DNA from: Halocaridina rubra
Taxonomy: Eukaryota > Arthropoda > Malacostraca > Decapoda > Atyidae
DNA: 64,000 nt
Assembly: GCA_037179515.1 (NCBI GenBank)
Contig: JAXCGZ010000069.1
Location: forward strand, 31,001 to 95,000
Reading direction: 5' to 3'
Numbering within the stretch: the stretch's first letter is position 1; every line of letters starts with the position of its first letter. The notes beneath the pieces were generated by a model. It made no database searches, was not told the DNA's origin, and saw only the letters and a list, made by a program, of their open reading frames with translations. Below, piece after piece: positions 63,753 through 64,000 of this stretch. The translations under genes were made by a program, and so were the position numbers.

Positions 63753-64000
63753 AAAACCTGACAAGGCTTCACTATCTCCTAGAGTAAAAACCCGACAAGG
63801 CTTCACTATCTCCTAGAGTAAAAACCTGCCAAGACTTCACTATCTCCGAGAGTAAAAACCTGACAAGGCTTAACTATCTTCTAGAGTAAAAACCTGACAA
63901 GACTTCACTATCTCCTAGAGTAAAAACCTGACAAGGCTTCGCTATCTCCTAGAGTAAAAACTCGACAAGGCTTCACTATCTCCGAGAGTAAAAACCCGAC
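63753..64000. repeat. 34-bp minisatellite, open at right edge
   Basis: The unit aaaacctgacaaggcttcac then tatctcctagagta repeats with a 34-bp period more than seven times, with scattered substitutions (cctgac/cccgac, tcctag/tccgag). It continues past the window. Confidence 0.95.

Overview
The window looks like nuclear DNA of a decapod crustacean (shrimp, prawn or crayfish type). The grounds are two animal genes with many GT-AG introns, very dense and long (TA)n, (GA)n, (CA)n and (ATA)n arrays, tRNA-derived SINEs, and several eroded pogo/Tigger, LINE and BEL/Pao elements. The taxon is inferred from this style and from protein resemblance; no marker gene proves it.

Layout. (1) 1634-31441, + strand: the 3' nine exons of an insulin receptor substrate gene (IRS, the Drosophila chico family). 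The PH/PTB part lies left of the window. The exons join in frame into 1346 residues rich in YxxM tyrosine motifs and end with two SHP2-type C-terminal motifs. The largest intron (10600-24651) is packed with Tigger-type DNA transposons, a LINE 3' end and (TA)n arrays. (2) 31442-31895: a short convergent intergenic region with a 73-bp tandem duplication. (3) 31896-53928 (perhaps to 55950), - strand: an acid-lipase family alpha/beta hydrolase in nine recognised exons. It has the full Ser-Asp-His triad, but exon 5 carries an apparent one-base frameshift. Its last intron holds LINE remnants and a complete, very young, internally deleted BEL/Pao LTR element with a 5-bp target duplication. (4) 50.8-64 kb: a zone of at least eleven copies or fragments of one tRNA-derived SINE, several with clear target-site duplications; a second short repeat family; a five-and-a-half-unit tandem array of a 273-bp unit containing a tRNA-like module; LINE 3' ends; and a 34-bp minisatellite running off the right edge.

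The two genes are transcribed toward each other and their putative poly(A) signals are close together. IRS is the docking adaptor of insulin/IGF signalling and the neighbour is a triglyceride/cholesteryl-ester lipase. Both concern nutrient metabolism, but nothing in the sequence shows that they are co-regulated.

The most noteworthy items are the tRNA-like 273-bp array, the SINE with a self-complementary closing stem, the lipase frameshift and alternative donor, the Tigger copy with a triplicated coding segment, the fold-back Tigger-like element, and the repeated abutment of (TA)n arrays with transposon ends.
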